Positions 24,500-35,884 of a DNA stretch of 64,000 nt are shown one piece after another (position 1 is the first letter of the stretch; each line of letters begins with the position of its first letter). Both the position numbers and the translations under genes were made by a program. The DNA is from Prosopocoilus inquinatus. Taxonomy: Eukaryota > Arthropoda > Insecta > Coleoptera > Lucanidae. The notes beneath the pieces are model-generated. The model ran no database searches. It was not told the origin of the DNA and saw nothing but the letters and a program-made list of their open reading frames with translations. The stretch is from positions 29,424,001 through 29,488,000 of the forward strand of contig CM069870.1 of assembly GCA_036172665.1 (NCBI GenBank). Reading direction: 5' to 3'.

Positions 24500-25318
24500 T
24501 CATTTTAGCGACTCGTCGAGTTGAGTAAGGCTCAATGATAGATGGCAATTAGTCGTTATATTGGTGGCTGCACTTGAAACGAACCTTCCTGATACCACCC
24601 ATCCAAAATGCGTTTTCTGCAGGTAGGGTTGATTTGAGGCTGTTTTGATTTGACCTACGCACAAGAGCTGACAGAATAGTTCTGCGCCAATTAATAAATC
24701 GATGTCACTGGAGACATTAAAATGCGGATCAGCAAGTTTGATTGTTTTTGGAATGCAAATTTCAGAATTTGCAATTGAAACTGCAGGCAGTCTGCCCGTG
24801 ATGTTATCTAGGATGAGACAATTGATATTTGCCTTGAACGCGTTGTACCGTGATTGTATTTTTGCTTGGACCGATTGAGTAACAGAAACTGATGCTTGAT
24901 TTACGCCGGACACTGGTAATTGAATGGATTTTGCCGAAAGACCCAATTTTTTCGAGAGGTTTCTGGTAATGAAATTTGGCTGGGATCCTGAATCGAGAAG
25001 AGCCCTGCACGAATGACGTCTGTTCTTTGAATCGTATATGTCAATGAGAGCTGTAGATAATAGTATTTGAGATACTGTTTGAATGCTTGTAAGGTGGTTT
25101 GAACTGGTTGCGGGCGTGTCGTCCCGACTTTGCTCAACATGTAGAAGCGTGTTATGTTTTTTGCGGCACCTTTGACAAGAACTTGCACTACATTCCGATG
25201 CAAAATGATTTGGCTTGAGGCAGTTTAAACACAATCTATGAGCCTTAATCTTTGAGACGCGTTCATTAGCCGACAAATTTAATAATTCCCTGCAACGATA
25301 AATCGGATGATTTGACAC
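24500..25318 (-). CDS. BEL/Pao zinc knuckles and aspartic protease region
   Basis: 272 codons that process and package the element's polyprotein. The N-terminal zinc-knuckle pattern has CLNCLKPNHFASEC at about residues 31-44 and CQRCRKKHNTLLH just after. The retroviral-type protease follows with LLDSGSQPNFITRN near residues 105-118 and a conserved DLLIGAELF segment near 206-214. It overlaps the gag frame by 40 bases in a different frame and ends at a TGA, after which pol continues in the same frame. In most BEL/Pao elements these are one continuous ORF, so both interruptions look like lesions, though a programmed frameshift at the first cannot be excluded. Confidence 0.85.
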   Translation of the reverse strand: MSNHPIYRCRELLNLSANERVSKIKAHRLCLNCLKPNHFASECSASSCQRCRKKHNTLLHVEQSRDDTPATSSNHLTSIQTVSQILLSTALIDIYDSKNRRHSCRALLDSGSQPNFITRNLSKKLGLSAKSIQLPVSGVNQASVSVTQSVQAKIQSRYNAFKANINCLILDNITGRLPAVSIANSEICIPKTIKLADPHFNVSSDIDLLIGAELFCQLLCVGQIKTASNQPYLQKTHFGWVVSGRFVSSAATNITTNCHLSLSLTQLDESLK

Positions 25319-26355
25319 AATGACTTGACTGCTGAAATGTTTGCGGAAAGAGCCCTTTTTGCATGAACTTGTTTTTCCTTGTAAACGGGTTCACGCGGTT
25401 GTGATTCTTTACCTAATGCTTCTAAGGTTTGACATTTATGAGTTAGAAAATCGATCAGTTCTGGAAAAGTAGGCATATTCGTGCCATCTAGCCTGTCTTC
25501 CCAATCCCTTTTTGTAATTGGATCTAGCTTGCGAGTGATACTGTTAATTAATAAGTCGTCCCAAGTGTCGGTGGGACGATTTAATGCCCTTAAGGCTCTG
25601 ATGTGTTTCATAACGCCATCTACTATAGAACGCAAAACACATAAGTTTTCCTTTGAGGCTACTGGCAAATCGTGAATTGCATTAATGTGATTTTGGACGA
25701 TCAGGCGTTTATTATCGTACCTGCTCTTCAAGGTTTCCCAAGCTTCGATATAATTTTCTTCAGAAATCTCAAAGGAATCTATAACACTGGCGGCTTCCCC
25801 TTGCAAGGATGATCTCAAATAATGGAACATTTGAGAACCCGATATCTTAACACTACTATGAATTAAAGAATTGAATGCGTCATAAAACGGGAACCAGTCA
25901 GTATACTTCCCAGAGAAAGTAGGCAATTTTATTGTGGGAAGTTTGATTTGATCGTCTTGCTGATTTTGTAAAGAATTGTTGCTAGTTTTGCTTGTCTCAC
26001 CTTTGGCGTTAACCTTCATCAAGTCCTTTAAACGACCTAACAATTTGAAGTAACTGTTTTCAAATTCCACTGACTCTGATTCGTAATCTGCCTCGTCCTG
26101 ACCTTCAGATTCTTCTGCAATGATTTGAATCTGTGACTGAATATCATCAAATTGATGTAACAGAGGCTCTATTTTTGCGTAACGTTCCTGGATTTCTGAA
26201 CACGATGAGTTTGCCAAGGTGTTCAAACTTGTCGTGCATCTTGTTATGCTGCGCTTTAAATTTGCTTTCTTGATCTTGAGTTCTTTGAGAGTTGGTTCAG
26301 TCATGATTAATTGATGTTGCGTATAGGAAAGTTTGTGACAAGGAAACACACACAA
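25279..26355 (-). CDS. gag: BEL/Pao gag (DUF1759-like)
   Basis: 358 codons for the capsid-forming protein. The N-terminal 120 residues are charged and helical (KELKIKKANLKRSITR, then an acidic stretch ESEGQDEADYESESVEFE). The DUF1759-type core follows with LPTFSGKYTDWFPFYDAF near residues 143-160 and YLRSSLQGEAASVI near 179-192. An internal ATG (MTEPTLKELK, residue 18) is a more natural start than the upstream codon, which lies close to the primer site. The frame ends in non-conserved sequence at 25279 just where zinc knuckles are expected, and these continue in the neighbouring frame. Confidence 0.85.
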   Translation of the reverse strand: MCVFPCHKLSYTQHQLIMTEPTLKELKIKKANLKRSITRCTTSLNTLANSSCSEIQERYAKIEPLLHQFDDIQSQIQIIAEESEGQDEADYESESVEFENSYFKLLGRLKDLMKVNAKGETSKTSNNSLQNQQDDQIKLPTIKLPTFSGKYTDWFPFYDAFNSLIHSSVKISGSQMFHYLRSSLQGEAASVIDSFEISEENYIEAWETLKSRYDNKRLIVQNHINAIHDLPVASKENLCVLRSIVDGVMKHIRALRALNRPTDTWDDLLINSITRKLDPITKRDWEDRLDGTNMPTFPELIDFLTHKCQTLEALGKESQPREPVYKEKQVHAKRALSANISAVKSLCQIIRFIVAGNY

Positions 26356-26426
26356 TTAAATGAAGGAGACTTACCCACCAGCTTCGGTTTCGAATTCTGC
26401 TGCTTCTTTCCTGTGCTGCTTCCGAT

Positions 26427-26444
26427 ATCCGGCTCGAAGGACCA
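26427..26444 (-). promoter_or_regulatory. Primer binding site matching tRNA-Tyr
   Basis: The plus strand here, ATCCGGCTCGAAGGACCA, equals the 3' end of an insect tRNA-Tyr including CCA, so the element's RNA is complementary to it. It lies one base inside the 5' LTR. Minus-strand DNA synthesis would start here. Confidence 0.85.
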
Positions 26445-26445
26445 A

Positions 26446-27270
26446 TGTTTTGACCTAAACTTGGTTGTGACGCCCAAGTGTCGATCAGAGTTTTCTCATC
26501 GTATTAAAACGCCAACACTATTTACAACTGAAGTTTATTTATAATTGCTAACTTATTTACAACACATAACAAATCAAACAACACATTACAACTTAAACTA
26601 GATAGCTAAAAATGATTGATTTGAGTTATTACTACGCGCACGCCGCGTAACCCGAGGACCCTGTCCTTTTGTGAACTCTGCCCTTTTTTTCTTGTTCCTT
26701 GCAATTTAAAGATTTTGAATTTTGAGTTTGTGTGTGGGGGAGCGAAAAGATATTGGTGGTTACTAATGACCGAAGAAGAGATTGGTTGAAAAGCTCGCTA
26801 TTACGGGGGTGAAGTTGGGAATTCTTACTGATGTATTTTCAAAGAATTTTAAAGGCCGGGAAAAACCGGGGTTTCGAATTATGGCCTGGAACCGCACCAA
26901 ACGCTGTCTTAATCACCGGGGGGTGGCCGGCACATGAACAATCGTAATGCGGCTGATAGCAAGGATTATAGTAGAAACCAATGCATTTCTCAGATATGAT
27001 AGCACACCATAAATTGTGTGTAATTGAACTAAACGAAATATTCACAGTGGGCAATTGGAAATTTGTTAAACCTTCGGAGAACCATCGGTAATTGAGGCCA
27101 TTTGGCGTGCAAACGATACTAAGCATTGATTCCACGAAGGGTTCCTGTGCGATAATGACCAAGCATGACGCGGTTGCGAATATTAAATCGAATTATTCAA
27201 AAAATACAAAATAAAATAAAACATAATTGCAATACAACGTATTTACATCATATATACACTGTACCGAACA
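26446..27270 (-). repeat. 5' LTR of the BEL/Pao element
   Basis: The 825-bp partner of the LTR at 20318-21142, offset by 6128 bases, with no difference found by eye. It would supply the promoter for minus-strand transcription of the element. It is followed by the right copy of the CGCGT duplication (27271-27275). Confidence 0.95.
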
Positions 27271-27275
27271 CGCGT

Positions 27276-28540
27276 ATAAATCCAATAAGTTTTTGGTCAT
27301 ATACTACGCCCGCTAAAAAAAATTGGGACATGTAATATGTCGTATTGTAAATATAACGAAGTGCTTTTACGTTACCGTAGAAACAAGCTCTAAATAGTAA
27401 GATGAATGGTTTAAAGTTGCATTCAAATTAATAAAATAACCCAAAAATGCACGTAGATAGTTATCCCAGATTTTGTTGGCGGGCATAGTACAATAAGAGT
27501 TGAAGGATTTCCGTCCTTTCAGAACCCAAAACCTTGACCAGCAATAAAAACAACCAAAGAGCTGCCAGTCAGGCCAATACGTAGCAAATATTTGACGCCC
27601 AACGTGGGGCCAATGCATAGCAGAGTAGACTAGTTCAATAAGAAAAAACAGAAAATAGCGGAAATTTTATGACTGACCGCTCTCACGAAACATATGTAAT
27701 GCGCTTGCAAGCGTTAACAAAATACGAGGCAATCCTATCTAAAAACTGCATCTCCCAACGATATTATTCATTTAGAACTACAAGGGAGTGCCGATGAATT
27801 GAGAATTTTACACTATTTTATAGCCGGAGTATTTTAAAACGAATGTAAAGAAACCTTCTGAGTTTAAACAAAAAGCGTGAAATCATTTGCTGTTTTACGA
27901 ACTGAATTATTCTGTCAACGAAGTCGATGGTAAAGAAACTGATTCTACTGCAATAAAATCCGACGAAATAGGTGCAGCAGAAAACGTTCTAAACACACAA
28001 GGAGTTTCTTACAGTTGTGCAATCTGGAATAAATGCGAGTCAAACTTAATATACAGGTTGTTTCGTGAAAAGCGATTTTCACCTCGGAACAAAAGCTTTT
28101 CAAATTGTAATTATTCTGGTCATAGAACCTAGTTTAACTAGTTTGTTTGTTGAAGAAACTTGATGATAATTTTAAGTCCGAAATTAGTATTTCTGAATAA
28201 ATCAATCCTTTGAAATGTTGCCATGACACTTTTAAGTTACCAAATCATTCAACATAAATTATTATAATAATTTGCCCAGAAGCTTATCTCTCTGAACGCT
28301 ACCACCGCCAAAGGAGCGTTTTAAGGGCTCAGAACAGTTTCCAAAATACTATCCTCCGTTCACAATCTTTTGCACTTCAGTAGTCCAGGTAAGGATGAAT
28401 ATTTGTTGGTACGTTTCATTAAAAATGTGGATGCCGGAAAATTGGTTTAGAATTTCGTAATTTGTTGAATATGGTTCATAATTAGGTAGAGATTTGGATT
28501 GAATGATTGAAGCACTTCCTAATTTGTTAAATAGATTTTA
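27276..28540. other. No gene recognised
   Basis: Short frames at 27367-27618 and 27887-28132 lack domain motifs. No repeats with clear ends were found. Confidence 0.4.
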
Positions 28541-28745
28541 TTCTAGGGACCGGTTTCGCTGTTTAAACCTTCATCAGGCTGCTACCGTTGACAATGTAAT
28601 TTAAAATTATGTTGTAATGGTTCCTCAATTGAGAAACTATCAGTTTCTCCCAACCACTGCAACTAATAGTTTCTCCAGACCATTGCAATTGACTTTGATT
28701 CTTTTGCAACATTTACAACATAATTTTAAATTAAATTTAATAATT
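28541..28745. repeat. Small repeat with hairpin-GAAAC motif and inverted arms
   Basis: On the minus strand 28553-28580 reads CCTGATGA, a weak hairpin, then GCGAAACCGG, the hammerhead-like layout seen elsewhere in the window, though here the helix is poorly paired. Immediately to the right, AATTTAAAATTATGTTGTAA (about 28600) is repeated inverted at about 28717-28737. It is probably a terminal piece of an old retroelement. Confidence 0.4.
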
Positions 28746-30894
28746 GTTTCTGAAGATCAGAGCTCGCTTACGTAAGTGTTTCCGATTATTTACTTTTTCT
28801 TTAACCTTGCCATTAGGTGCTGACCATGAAAAGCAATTTTTCATATCACTAGCACAGTCATTATTACAAAACAGAAAATATCAACATTTTTGGTATGTCA
28901 AACCTTGACCTCTTTCAGAGTTCACACAGGTAATCCAATAAAAGAAAACATGACTACTGGGGTACAAAAATGTCACTAATGGAAATTCTGAAGAAGACAT
29001 AGAAAAAATAAATTAAAATACTTTGTTACCGTGTTAGATTCTTAGGTTGTCTTTGGACACTAATGATTTACGCAAAAAGAAAACGATTTTCTTTAGGACA
29101 TCGATGCTTTCGGGCGCTTCAAACGTGCTAACCCCACTCTCAATGTATTATAACCTTGATTGTATCGGGGAAAACAAAATTCATTCACCGAGTAGCGCGC
29201 GGAAAATAAATAATAAGTACAGCGGTCGCACTTGTAATGTTTAGCATGGTACAATGGGGTACACTCCCCCGCTAGTGCCCATCCGTGCTTTAGGATTGTT
29301 ATATTTAATGGCACTCATAAAACACTTTATACCATTTATTTCATTCACGTGTAATATATTGAATATTGACTTGTCACGTTTTACTAATAGGATTTCCCAT
29401 GAGAAAACTTTTACGTAAACGTAATAGATTAAGCTGCCGCAGTGGTCGTTCCTCATTTCATTTCAAATGTTACTCTGGAATTTCTGATGAAATTTATCAT
29501 CTTACATTTTATTAAACGACGTTCTTAAAATTTGTGTAACATTTCTGAACACAGCACAGATGAAAGCACGGGATTATGTACTTAATGGTTGTTCTCTACT
29601 AAATAAATTGCCAGGCAATTATCTTGAGAATTTGGACTGCTTTTTCTTTAATTACGTTAATCAAGTTTTAAGTATACCGGCAACGTAGAACTTCTGAAGG
29701 TATTTTATTATCAGAAAACTGAGATTACTTAACAATCAAGAGATTAACATTAATGAAAGAAACAACTATTATTAAATTTGTTTTGAACTGTCTTTATATT
29801 AATTTACATCTACATTCTTTGTTTGGCTATTTGCTAGGAAATAGTATATTACGCAACGCTGTAAGTTTAGAAAAGTGAACTTTTACTAAACGAGTTTGGC
29901 TTGTTTGAATACGAGCGAGCGCAGCCAACGAATAACTTAATAACTTAAAAAGTCATACGAGTTTAGAATATTAAATTCTGTAACAAGATTAGAATGAAAA
30001 TTCGATACGAGTGGAAGATTCCGAACGCAAATCACAAGTAGATCGAATTTTCATTCTAACCGACCTTCTCTATGACCAGAAAGTATTAGTCAAAAATAAT
30101 TACATTTGAACGAAACAAGTAATTGATGTAATTACATTACATTATTTTAATATTTACAGTGCGTATTCGGTAGATAGTGCCTTTATTAATGCAGATTTTT
30201 TAAATCTGTTTATTATTACTTACGTATGGCATATATGCATCATTTAAAATTAGTTAAAGTTATACAGGATGTTGCGTGTGGCCATGCCAAATCAAAATTT
30301 TTGTTGTTAATAGAACATAATGTGTATTATTATTTATTTGGACTAATCTTCAAAAATAGAGAAATTTATTATGAGGGTTTTATGTGCCTAAACCTGGTGG
30401 TTTTTGGTTTTTGAGATATTGGCATTTAAATGTAAAAAATGTACTTTTTGGTATTTTATAGATAAGTTGTTTACTAAAATTTGGTTTTCAAAATTTACAG
30501 TAATGTTATATAACCTCTCTGGAAGAGAAAGTAATACTTGAATACTTATTTTACACAGGGTGATTCATAACGCAGATGTTTATTTTACTCTGTTATTTGA
30601 AACAGCCTGCATATTATTATAGAATTTAATACATCTTTGACTAAGCTTTTACAACGATATAGGGTACATTATGTGTTATGCTTCAAACTGACGCACAGTG
30701 AGACATGCAATTTGCTATAACATCGTCGTATTATTAATAACTATAATATTAATAAAAGTGACATTAACCACTGGCTCCATTAATTACTGGTTCACTTGAT
30801 GGTTATTGAAAATAAGAAAATAATATATAGTTTAGTACGTCATTATGTTGCCATAGTTGCCATATTATAAAGTCCCGCTTTACTGAATGACTTG
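28746..30894. other. No gene recognised; one short hairpin
   Basis: AT-rich DNA. The only structure is an 18-base inverted repeat, TTAGAATGAAAATTCGAT at 29989-30006 and its complement at 30042-30059. Short frames have no domains. Confidence 0.4.
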
Positions 30895-31025
30895 TGTACG
30901 ATTTCTTCACCTCCTGATAAATTTATCTGCCAGGTATTATCCTTGGAAACCATTGTGTCGATAATAGTCTCCGAGGATACTACCTGGCAGATAAATTTAT
31001 CCGTAGCTGAAGAAATCGGGCCTTA
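30895..31025. mobile_element. Hairpin MITE, family shared with 19238
   Basis: The arms CTGATAAATTTATCTGCCAG and CTGGCAGATAAATTTATC flank a second inner inverted pair (GTATTATCCTTGGAAAC and its imperfect complement). The outer ends are CGATTTCTTCA and TGAAGAAATCGGGCCTTA. The inner part was copied again at 31775-31830 as part of a tandem duplication. Confidence 0.75.
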
Positions 31026-32608
31026 GAATGTATCAGTGTTGTCATTTACTGTATGAAATGTAGAAAACACGTCATTAATATTAAATTTCACGTCGCGATA
31101 TCGCGCGATCACTTTTTGAACTAAAATTGTGTCAGCATGGCCAGAGGCAATCAGTTTGTTGCAAAAAATGCCATCGCCACACGCAGAGATCAATGGGCTC
31201 GTTTAACATTTTTTTTTATTTTTTTTTCGAGACATAAATACATAAGATTGACTAATTCTCAAGAAATTTTTTTGAGCGCTCTAAGTATCAAAAAAAAAAC
31301 TAATAAAGTTAGATCAAATTCAAACGCGGTGCGACCATATTGTGACGTCACTGTATCCGTGCCTATATACGTTCCATTGATATTTTACTATCCGTTTACA
31401 ATATTGTATGCACTGTAATTTTTTTATGTGAAATTACAGCGACTATCGTTGTAAAATTACACCTATACGTATAATTATTGCGATTATCGATGTAAAATTG
31501 TACGTATACGTGTCAGTTTACAGCGACAATCGCGGTTACGGAAGGAAATGTATTGCAGATTTTATGAAACCGAAAGTGATATTACCGCGATATACTCTGT
31601 CAAAATTGTTACAGCGTAACAGTGTAATTTTACTGAGAAAACCGAGGACATCTTTATGACCTGCGATGGTCGCTGTAAAATTACACGTAATGGGGGAAAC
31701 TGTACTGTACAAGTGCTTTCACAAACCAAATGTAATATTATTCCTTCATAAGGTGTACTTTTACAACATTTTTTTGCCAGGTATTATCCTTGGAAACCAT
31801 TGTGTCGATAATAGTCCCTGAGGATACTACCATTAATATTAAATTACACGTCGCGATATCGCGCGGCCTCTTTTTGAACTAAAATTGTGTCAGCATGACC
31901 AGAGGCAATCAATTTGTTGCAAAAAATGCCATCGCCACACGAAGAGATCATGGACTCGTTTAACATTTTTTTAAATTTCTTTTTTCGATACATAAATACA
32001 TAAGACTGGCTAATTCTCAAGAAAACATTTTTTTTAATTTCTTATTTCGATACATAAATACATAAGATTGACTAATTCTCAAGAAAAAGATTTTGTTGAG
32101 TGCTCTAAGTATCAAAAAAACAAATTAATAAAGTTAGGTCAATTTCAAACGCAGTGCGACCATATTGTGACGTCACTGTATCCGTGCTGTTATATAATTG
32201 ATTGATATTTTACTACCTGTTTACTATATTATACGCACTTTGTTTTTTTTATGTGAAATTACAGCCTAAATCGCGGGTATCTCTATAAACCGCTGTAAAA
32301 TTACACCTATTCGTATAATTATCGCGATTATCCATGTAAAATTGTACGTACACGTATCATTTTACAGCGATAATCGCGGTTATGGAAAGAAATATACAGC
32401 AGATTTTAGGAAACCGAAAGTGATATTACCGCGATATACTCTTAAAAATTGTTACAGAGTATTACTGTAATTTTACTGAGAAAATTGCGGGCATTTTTAT
32501 GACCCGCGATGATTGTTGTAAAATTACGCGTAATGGGAGGAAACGTAGTTCATAAGTCAGTGTGCAAACCAAATGTTATATTACTCCGAAATAAGGTGTA
32601 CTTTTACA
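30928..32608. repeat. Tandem duplication of a 0.8-kb unit that starts inside a MITE
   Basis: Copy 1 is about 30928-31774 and copy 2 about 31775-32608. Both begin TGCCAGGTATTATCCTTGG and end AAGGTGTACTTTTACA. Copy 2 lacks about 90 bases present in copy 1 after the MITE centre. Both contain CGTCGCGATATCGCGCG, AAAATTGTGTCAGCATG and GCAAAAAATGCCATCGCC in the same order, with perhaps 10% divergence by eye. Within each copy, short palindromic words of the types GTAAAATTACA and CGCGATTATCG recur every 30-45 bases. No protein is encoded; the 93-codon frame in copy 1 is not conserved in copy 2. Confidence 0.8.
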
Positions 32609-33065
32609 TTTCTTTTCTCGTAGCTTTCGCTGTAATTTTATTGCACTTATCACAGTAACATTACCGTGCTTATCGCTGTAATTTTACCCCTATTTTTTAC
32701 AGTGGTATTGTGCATATTTACAATTTTCTTTTTTCTCATGACTTTCCCTCTAAAATAGTAAAGGAGACTGTGGTTTAAGAGATAATTGAAATTAACCTCG
32801 GCCCACAATAATTTTTATATCCGTAGATACGTATTTCGGCAGCTAAGCTGCCATCTTCAGTACGCTACCAACTTAAAAGCACTAAGAAAGATTTAAAACT
32901 ACCTAATCACACTGATAAAATCATAAAATCATCCTAAAAGATATATATGTCTAAATGTAAGTAAATATAAATTAATATGTAAAAATTTTAAATAAACTAT
33001 ATATGTTAATGTATAAATCGGAAAAAAAAGATTATGTGAACACCCAAAATTAACCGTCAGACAAC
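32609..33065. repeat. Repeat remnants with hairpin-GAAA motif
   Basis: 32620-32705 continues the GCTGTAATTTTAC-type motifs and is echoed at 36222-36300. On the minus strand at 32836-32866 the sequence reads CTGAAGA, a stem GGCAGC/GCTGCC closed by TTA, then GAAATACG. This is a strong hairpin in the same CUGANGA-hairpin-GAAA layout as the Penelope-derived copies. The rest to 33065 is AT-rich. Confidence 0.45.
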
Positions 33066-33073
33066 CTTACAAC

Positions 33074-33265
33074 TAGTGATGCGACGAGTCGACTCGAATA
33101 CTTTTATAAAAGAATCGAGTCTTGACTCGAGTCAAGAGACTCGAGTCCAGATCAAAAGACTCGAGTACTTGGCTGAAAATCGCCGTTTAAAAGAATCGAG
33201 TCGACTCGAGTCAATTGACTCGAGTTCAGATAAAAGTACTCGAGTACTCGAATTGAACTCGGGAC
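33074..33265. repeat. Left CTCGAG-rich subterminal array of the hAT-like element
   Basis: The GACTCGAGTC/ACTCGAGT word recurs about eight times in 190 bases, spaced irregularly at 10-40 bases. Such subterminal repeats are known transposase-binding sites in hAT elements; that role here is inferred. Confidence 0.7.
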
Positions 33266-35884
33266 TCTCCGTTTTAAAGAATGTAATAAACTTAAACTTT
33301 TTTATAAAAAAATGCGAGTTTTGACTCGCGTCAACATTAAAAGTTTCGAACATTTAACTAAACCCGGAAATATGAGTACTCATGACGTTACTTTTTTACT
33401 GTTAGTAGAATCGATAGATTAAAGGTGCAGTGCTTTTGTTTATATTTTTAACATTATCAACACTCTATTTTAGATACGTTATCCAAAATATGTAAAATGT
33501 AACTTTTAGGAATTTGTTTGAATCAAGAAATTATTAAGAAAAAATTGAACAAGTGCCGATCGGAAACCCAAATGACTGATTCTGTTTGGAACCGCATCAA
33601 GATATTTCCTATGCCGACGTTTTGCTCTTCATTGCAGAAGAAATTCCTCAGAGCTGCTAATGGTGTTCTATTGCTTCCCGTCAGTTTCAGCGACTAGGAA
33701 AAAGCTGCAGCCAGCAATATCAGTCCTGAGGAGGTTCTTCTACAATGAAGGGCGAAATGACGGCAGTGGAAGAAATAGTAATGACGTGTTTTCAACCGGT
33801 AGCCAATTCAATCATGGATGACGGCCGTAGAAGCATTCATGTTAAACTCGCAACATATTTTTTTTTTATTAAGAAAGATTCCTAATTCCAACAATTTATA
33901 GTTTGTCTTTATTTGGTTTCATACTTTTCATGATATTTGAGCTTGAAATTATTATAAGCTTTTCTCTTAATTAGTTTTTGACCAAAACCCTAAAAAAGTT
34001 ACAGTTAAGTTTCTTAATTTCTTCTTTAATTGACACAAAAGTGAAATATCCGCTAAATAAACTTTTACGCGACTAGATTTTTTTAAAATACCAAAATTTA
34101 AAACGTAAAATATTACTACAGGTATGGTAACTATTACTTGTTAATTAATTTTACGTTAAACTCTTGTAACTTTCTAGTTACTGATTTTTACTTAAAGTTT
34201 ATTAAGAAAAAGTCTTTAATTTGATCTTCTCTATAATGTTAATTTGTTCTAACTGTTAACGTTTTGTCTGTTAATTACAATTAGCTTCTGTTACGCATTA
34301 AAAGCTCTTGTTAATGCAAAGGTCTACTAAAATAAATACACATTTTTTTTAAACTTAAATATCGTAAAAAATGAAAATGCAAATAAACAAAACAACATAA
34401 ACATGTACCTATATTTTGAATTAGGAATTAAGTATTTTTCTTAATCCAAGAAAATATGTAGAGTAAAGTCAGCATACATACATATGTGGAATAGACCGGC
34501 TAATACGGAATACCTAGTATTTTTGAAATAAGAAGCGCCATCTGTTAAACGACTCTGGCATTAACATGAGCTTCAGTGTTATAGATCATTACTACAGAGG
34601 TTCTTAGCTGGTAAGACTGCATAACTTTACAGTACATGATTTTGTGAATTTATCGTTTTGGAAGTTTTCGCGCTGTACGAGAAAAATGTATTTTGGCGTA
34701 TTTTTTAAAATAAAAGTGTTTTTTTACACCAAAGATAGTTTGTTATAGTGTAGATTAGTACAACAGTTGATATTTTACCTTATTAATTCAAAGTATTGCA
34801 CATTTTCTCTTATTTCATGTCACCCCAACTGACTATTCCATATTATCCGTCATTTTAAATAATATCAAGAAAATGCAGTTTTTTAAATTTGTTTCAGAAT
34901 TTTCCCCAAAAATATGTATTTCTTAAATTTATTATATACAACCGCTGGAAAACAACATAAAGTATTTTTAATTAAAATATCTGAGTATTTAGTATCTTAG
35001 TTCAGAATTTATAATGGCCCAAAGAATGGATATTCCATATATGCCGACTTTACAGTTGAAAGCAAAAAAAGTAGAAAAATGATTAAAGTGATTAAAGACG
35101 ACTTCATAATTAACTTAAAAAAAATTTAAAATCTTTCAAAATTAACAAGTATAAAACTGTGGTAAAATCTGTGAATTCGGCTTTACTCTATAGCATTTTG
35201 AGGAAGAATAATTACAGGAAACAGTAATTTGTCTACTTTTTTTGTTTTCAACTATATATTGAACGTTCCGTTTAAAATAACAAAGTTCATTCTATATATT
35301 ACTTGATTTCCGATCGTCACGTGTTTTCTTTTATAATATATTTTGGCAGTTCAGATAAATTTAAAATTTTGTAACTATGTAATATTATTTGATATGTCTC
35401 ATAATAAAGTGTGCAGGCACTGTGTAAAATAAAAAGAAAAACTTATTTACTATGTAATTGCATGTTTAGTTGAATTAAAATTATTTTCTTTAAAAGAAAA
35501 CAAAATGTAGAATATAGAGCCACAAATTATTCATTAAATGAGTATGAGTCTTCAGTTTTTATTTAACAATATTTAACAGCCTTTTCAGTTACAAAAAACT
35601 GTACTCCCTTTGAAATTTTGGGACTTATTCATTTTTTATGTAATCTTTTTCATAAAATAAAAAAAAAAACAATGACCGCCGCCAAGCCCCCCCGATATCA
35701 AGCGTCTGACTGTCACAGTAAGTTATTGCGGCAGTCGACTGTTTTAGCAAAAGCATAGTACTTCTAAAACGAATGAAACTTGTCAAACGTTAACGCTTAT
35801 TGCCTACACGCATAATCTCAATTCTAAACTCGGTACTCATTCACTCGTTACCAACTGATGAGGAGGCTCTATCAAGAGAATCCA

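Larger units (their letters stand above)
20318..27270 (-). mobile_element. BEL/Pao LTR retrotransposon, nearly complete
   Basis: This is a 6953-bp element with two 825-bp LTRs that begin TG and end CA, flanked by a 5-bp duplication CGCGT (20313-20317 and 27271-27275). On the minus strand the order is LTR, tRNA-Tyr primer site, gag, zinc knuckles plus aspartic protease, RT, RNase H, integrase, purine-rich tract, LTR. That order and the domain types (DUF1759-like gag, DUF1758-like protease, YVDD reverse transcriptase) are those of BEL/Pao. Two LTRs that look identical by eye imply a recent insertion. The coding path is broken in two places: a frame change between gag and protease near 25279-25318, and an in-frame TGA at 24500-24502. 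No envelope-like ORF is seen. Confidence 0.95.

Noticed and set aside
20711..27162. Identical 107-codon minus frames at 20711-21034 and 26839-27162
   Set aside because: They lie inside the two LTRs of the BEL/Pao element. Identity reflects LTR duplication, not a conserved protein, and no domain is visible.
30928..32608. CRISPR-like array of regularly spaced short repeats
   Set aside because: The repeats are imperfect and the spacers variable, the repeated block is a duplication of about 0.8 kb, and the context is eukaryotic.
33076..33324. 82-codon Ser/Glu/Arg-rich frame
   Set aside because: It is a translation of the CTCGAG repeat array; the opposite strand gives a similar artefact.
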